A stretch of 64,000 bases of DNA, taken from the NCBI RefSeq assembly GCF_003287875.1, contig NZ_QMKK01000044.1, forward strand, positions 186,001 through 250,000, given 5' to 3'. The notes beneath the pieces were generated by a model, which made no database searches, was not told the DNA's origin, and was given only the letters and a program-made list of their open reading frames with translations. Source of the stretch: Martinezella tropici (lineage in GTDB: Bacteria > Pseudomonadota > Alphaproteobacteria > Rhizobiales > Rhizobiaceae). Made by a program: the position numbers and the translations under genes. Shown one piece after another: positions 62,003 to 64,000 of this stretch (position 1 is the first letter of the stretch; every line of letters begins with the position of its first letter).

Positions 62003-62821
62003 TCAGGCGGTGCGGGTAAGGCTTTGGCTGAGTGTTCGCAGGTTCCGGCGCGCGGTTGGGTCATAGGCCTGGGCAATGGCGCGGGATGGGCGCAGTCCGT
62101 CGTAATAGAGGCCCGTATGGCCTTCCAAGCCGCTGCCGACAGCTAGATTGAGTATGGCATCGGCGCCCTGATCGACGGAGCTCAGCGGTGCGACACCCGC
62201 CTCACGCACCATGGTCGTGTCCATATAGGTTGCCGGATGCAGGCAGTTGACGGTGACGGCGGAGCCGGCGAGCTCCTCTGCCAGATCGAAGGTGAAGATG
62301 ATCTGCGCCAGCTTGCTCTGGCAATAGGCGCGCACGCCGCTGTAGCCGCGGGTCAGCATGACATCGGAGAAGTCGATGGCTTGCTGACCGACCGAGGAAA
62401 CATTGACGATGCGGGCGGGAGCGCTTGCCTTCAAGAGCGGCAGGAGCCGGCGCGTCAGCAGAAAGCCGGCGAGATAGTTCACGGCAAAGCGCAGTTCATG
62501 TCCATCGCGGCTCTCCTGGCGTCCACCGCCGCCGCCACTGGTGCCGATGCCGGCATTGTTGATCAGGACATCCAGGCGCTCATGGTCGCGTTCGACGGCA
62601 TCGGCAAGCGCGCGGACCTCGTCCAGCGAGGAGAAGTCGGCGACATAGAAGACTGCATCGCCGCCCTTATCGCGAATGCCGGAGACCACTTCTTCCGCCC
62701 GCGCCCGGCTGCGGCCGTGGACCAGCACCTTGGCACCGGTCTCCGCCAATCTTTCGGCAACCCGCCGACCGACGCCATCGGTCGAGCCCGTGATCAGGAT
62801 CGTCTTACCGCTCATATCCAT
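62003..62821 (-). CDS. SDR family oxidoreductase
   Basis: 272 residues from ATG 62821 (GGAGGCTGTTGCG upstream). ILITGSTDGVGRRVAERLAE, VLINNAGIGTSGGG, IVNVSSVGQQAIDFSD and the catalytic AYCQSKLAQIIFTFDLAEEL with the Tyr and Lys in place. Resembles WW-domain oxidoreductase/retinol-dehydrogenase-like SDRs. Divergent from the XRE gene, and 43 bases upstream of the second SDR gene on the same strand. Confidence 0.87.
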   Translation of the reverse strand: MDMSGKTILITGSTDGVGRRVAERLAETGAKVLVHGRSRARAEEVVSGIRDKGGDAVFYVADFSSLDEVRALADAVERDHERLDVLINNAGIGTSGGGGGRQESRDGHELRFAVNYLAGFLLTRRLLPLLKASAPARIVNVSSVGQQAIDFSDVMLTRGYSGVRAYCQSKLAQIIFTFDLAEELAGSAVTVNCLHPATYMDTTMVREAGVAPLSSVDQGADAILNLAVGSGLEGHTGLYYDGLRPSRAIAQAYDPTARRNLRTLSQSLTRTA

Positions 62822-62922
62822 CGCAACAGCCTCCATATAGCTTACGCCAAATACTTTGGCAGCTTGCGAAGGCGACAAACAGTTTCGACTTTATCCTAGT
62901 ATTAATCCTGCTATGATGAGGC

Positions 62923-63786
62923 ATGACCATCAATCAAAACCAAACCATCCTCGAGGCCCGGCGTCGTGAATTCGGTGCCTTCCTGCGCTCTCGCCGAGAA
63001 AAATTGACCCCGGCAAGTGTCGGGCTTCCGGCAGGGTTTCGCCGCCGCACGCCTGGGCTCAGGCGCGAGGAGGTGGCGCTGCTCGCCGGCGTCGGCGCCA
63101 CCTGGTACACATGGCTGGAGCAGGGCCGCGACGTGCGCGCCTCGGCGGAGGTTCTTTCGGCGCTGGCCGACGCGCTGCGCCTTGATCCCGCCGAACGGCG
63201 GCATCTCTTTACGCTGAGCGACCGGCCGTCGGCGGAGGTTCCCTCGCACGGACCCGAGGATGTGCCGGCCGCGTTGTTGCACATGCTTGCGAGCCTTAAA
63301 GGTCAGCCTGCCTATGTTCTCGGCCGGCGCTGGGATGTGCTGGCCTGGAATGCTGCGGCCGTTGCAATATTCGGCGATTACAGCCGGCTGCAGGGCGATG
63401 CGCGCAACAGCATCCATCGGGTTTTCACCGATCCCGCCCATCGGCAGCTATTGGTCGATTGGGAGATCGTGGCGGCGAATTCGCTGGCGATGTTTCGTGC
63501 CGACAGTGCCCGTTATGCCGGCGATCCGGATTTCGAGCGGCTGATCGCCGCCTTGACGCAGGCAAGCCCGGAATTTCGTGTTTGGTGGCCGAGGCAGGAT
63601 GTGCTGCGGCCGCTGACCGGTCACAAGCGTCTGCGCCATCCCGAAGGTGGCCTTATGACATTCGAATATACCGCGCTTGCCGTGATGGATCGGGTTGATA
63701 TGAAGCTGGTGGTCTACACGCCACTCGACGAGGATGGATCGAGCGACAGGCTGGAGCAACTGTTGGGCCGAGTTGGCGTGGCATAA
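62923..63786 (+). CDS. XRE-family regulator with MmyB-like ligand domain
   Basis: 287 residues. Helix-turn-helix: EFGAFLRSRREKLTPASVGL, RTPGLRREEVALLAGVGATW, YTWLEQGRDVRASAEVLSAL. Then the MmyB-like ligand-binding domain VLGRRWDVLAWNAAAVAIFG, VDWEIVAANSLAMFRADSAR, and LRPLTGHKRLRHPEGGLMTF. Such regulators often repress a divergent oxidoreductase gene; here the SDR pair is 101 bases away in that arrangement. Confidence 0.92.
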   Translation: MTINQNQTILEARRREFGAFLRSRREKLTPASVGLPAGFRRRTPGLRREEVALLAGVGATWYTWLEQGRDVRASAEVLSALADALRLDPAERRHLFTLSDRPSAEVPSHGPEDVPAALLHMLASLKGQPAYVLGRRWDVLAWNAAAVAIFGDYSRLQGDARNSIHRVFTDPAHRQLLVDWEIVAANSLAMFRADSARYAGDPDFERLIAALTQASPEFRVWWPRQDVLRPLTGHKRLRHPEGGLMTFEYTALAVMDRVDMKLVVYTPLDEDGSSDRLEQLLGRVGVA

Positions 63787-63825
63787 CCCTTCGGCTTCCA
63801 TCGAGCACAGCCATTACTCCGCTTT

Positions 63826-64000
63826 TCAACCTTCCAAATCGCTTTTCAGCCGATCGAGGATAGTGAGCGCATGGCCGGCATAAGCACTGATCCAGCGATC
63901 GTGGATCTGCTTGATCGGCAAGCTGTTCAGATGGTTCCAACGCTCGCGTCCTTCCTTTTTGGCGATCACGAGGTCTGCATCTTCAAGCACCTTCAGATGC
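63826..64000 (-). CDS. ArsR-type regulator, C-terminal part (cut by window edge)
   Basis: 57 residues in frame from the window edge: HLKVLEDADLVIAKKEGRER, WNHLNSLPIKQIHDRWISAY, then a C-terminal helix and a stop at 63826. The wing after a recognition helix (H-L-K-V-L) and the D-R-W-I segment match the ArsR regulators that pair with SRPBCC-domain genes. The partner would be further left in its transcript; the next gene here is convergent (XRE). Confidence 0.75.
   Translation of the reverse strand, partial: HLKVLEDADLVIAKKEGRERWNHLNSLPIKQIHDRWISAYAGHALTILDRLKSDLEG

Overview
The window is an ordinary-looking chromosomal segment of a high-GC alphaproteobacterium of the Rhizobiaceae, most likely Rhizobium or a close relative. 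Evidence: homospermidine synthase, GapR, RcdA, an alphaproteobacterial zapA-6S RNA pair, many small DUF families typical of Rhizobiales (DUF465, DUF1036, DUF1192, DUF1244, DUF2312, DUF4164, DUF4865), the tkt-gap-pgk-fbaB carbon cluster, and rhizobial palindromic intergenic repeats. I see no tRNA, rRNA, insertion sequence, prophage or CRISPR array. Both window edges cut a gene (hss on the left, an ArsR-type regulator on the right).

Layout. 1-5.2 kb: hss, a YciI protein, the pabB-pabC folate pair and oligoendopeptidase F, all leftward. 5.4-11.7 kb: a sigma-54 response regulator, a DUF882 murein-hydrolase-like protein with a repetitive tail, then a small surface-glycan locus made of a GT29/sialyltransferase-like protein, a GT25 glycosyltransferase and a polysaccharide deacetylase. 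11.7-23 kb: amine oxidase, branched-chain aminotransferase, two beta-hydroxyacid dehydrogenases, a nitronate-monooxygenase-like enzyme, gapR, DUF1244, N-formylglutamate amidohydrolase, pyruvate kinase, a large nested palindromic repeat and a LysE exporter. 23-28 kb: a threonine-dehydratase-like enzyme and a DUF4865-cupin-tautomerase operon divergent from a LysR regulator. 28-41 kb: rpmJ, purEK, two divergent DUF465 micro-genes, a degenerate ThiE-like protein, a Sel1 protein, an inositol-phosphatase, a MotA/OmpA stator-like pair, an ECF sigma factor with its DGPF partner, an ABC exporter and rpmE.

41-49 kb: a Tet(M)/OtrA-like GTPase, rcdA with a CtrA-type site upstream, an MFS transporter, PhzF and a secreted serine hydrolase. 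49-58 kb: the central-carbon block tkt-gap-(glycolipid-binding protein)-K+/H+ antiporter-pgk-fbaB, leftward. 57.6-64 kb: DUF4164-zapA-6S RNA, a ClC channel divergent from a MarR regulator, two SDR enzymes divergent from an XRE regulator, and the end of an ArsR regulator.

Most genes are housekeeping. The items most worth following are the GT29-like protein with all sialylmotifs and its glycan neighbours, the stator-like MotA/OmpA pair that resembles ZorAB without its effectors, the CtrA box in front of rcdA, the nested palindrome near 22.0 kb, an SDR without its catalytic Tyr/Lys, a ThiE-like protein without the substrate loop, and a chromosomal ribosomal-protection-type GTPase.
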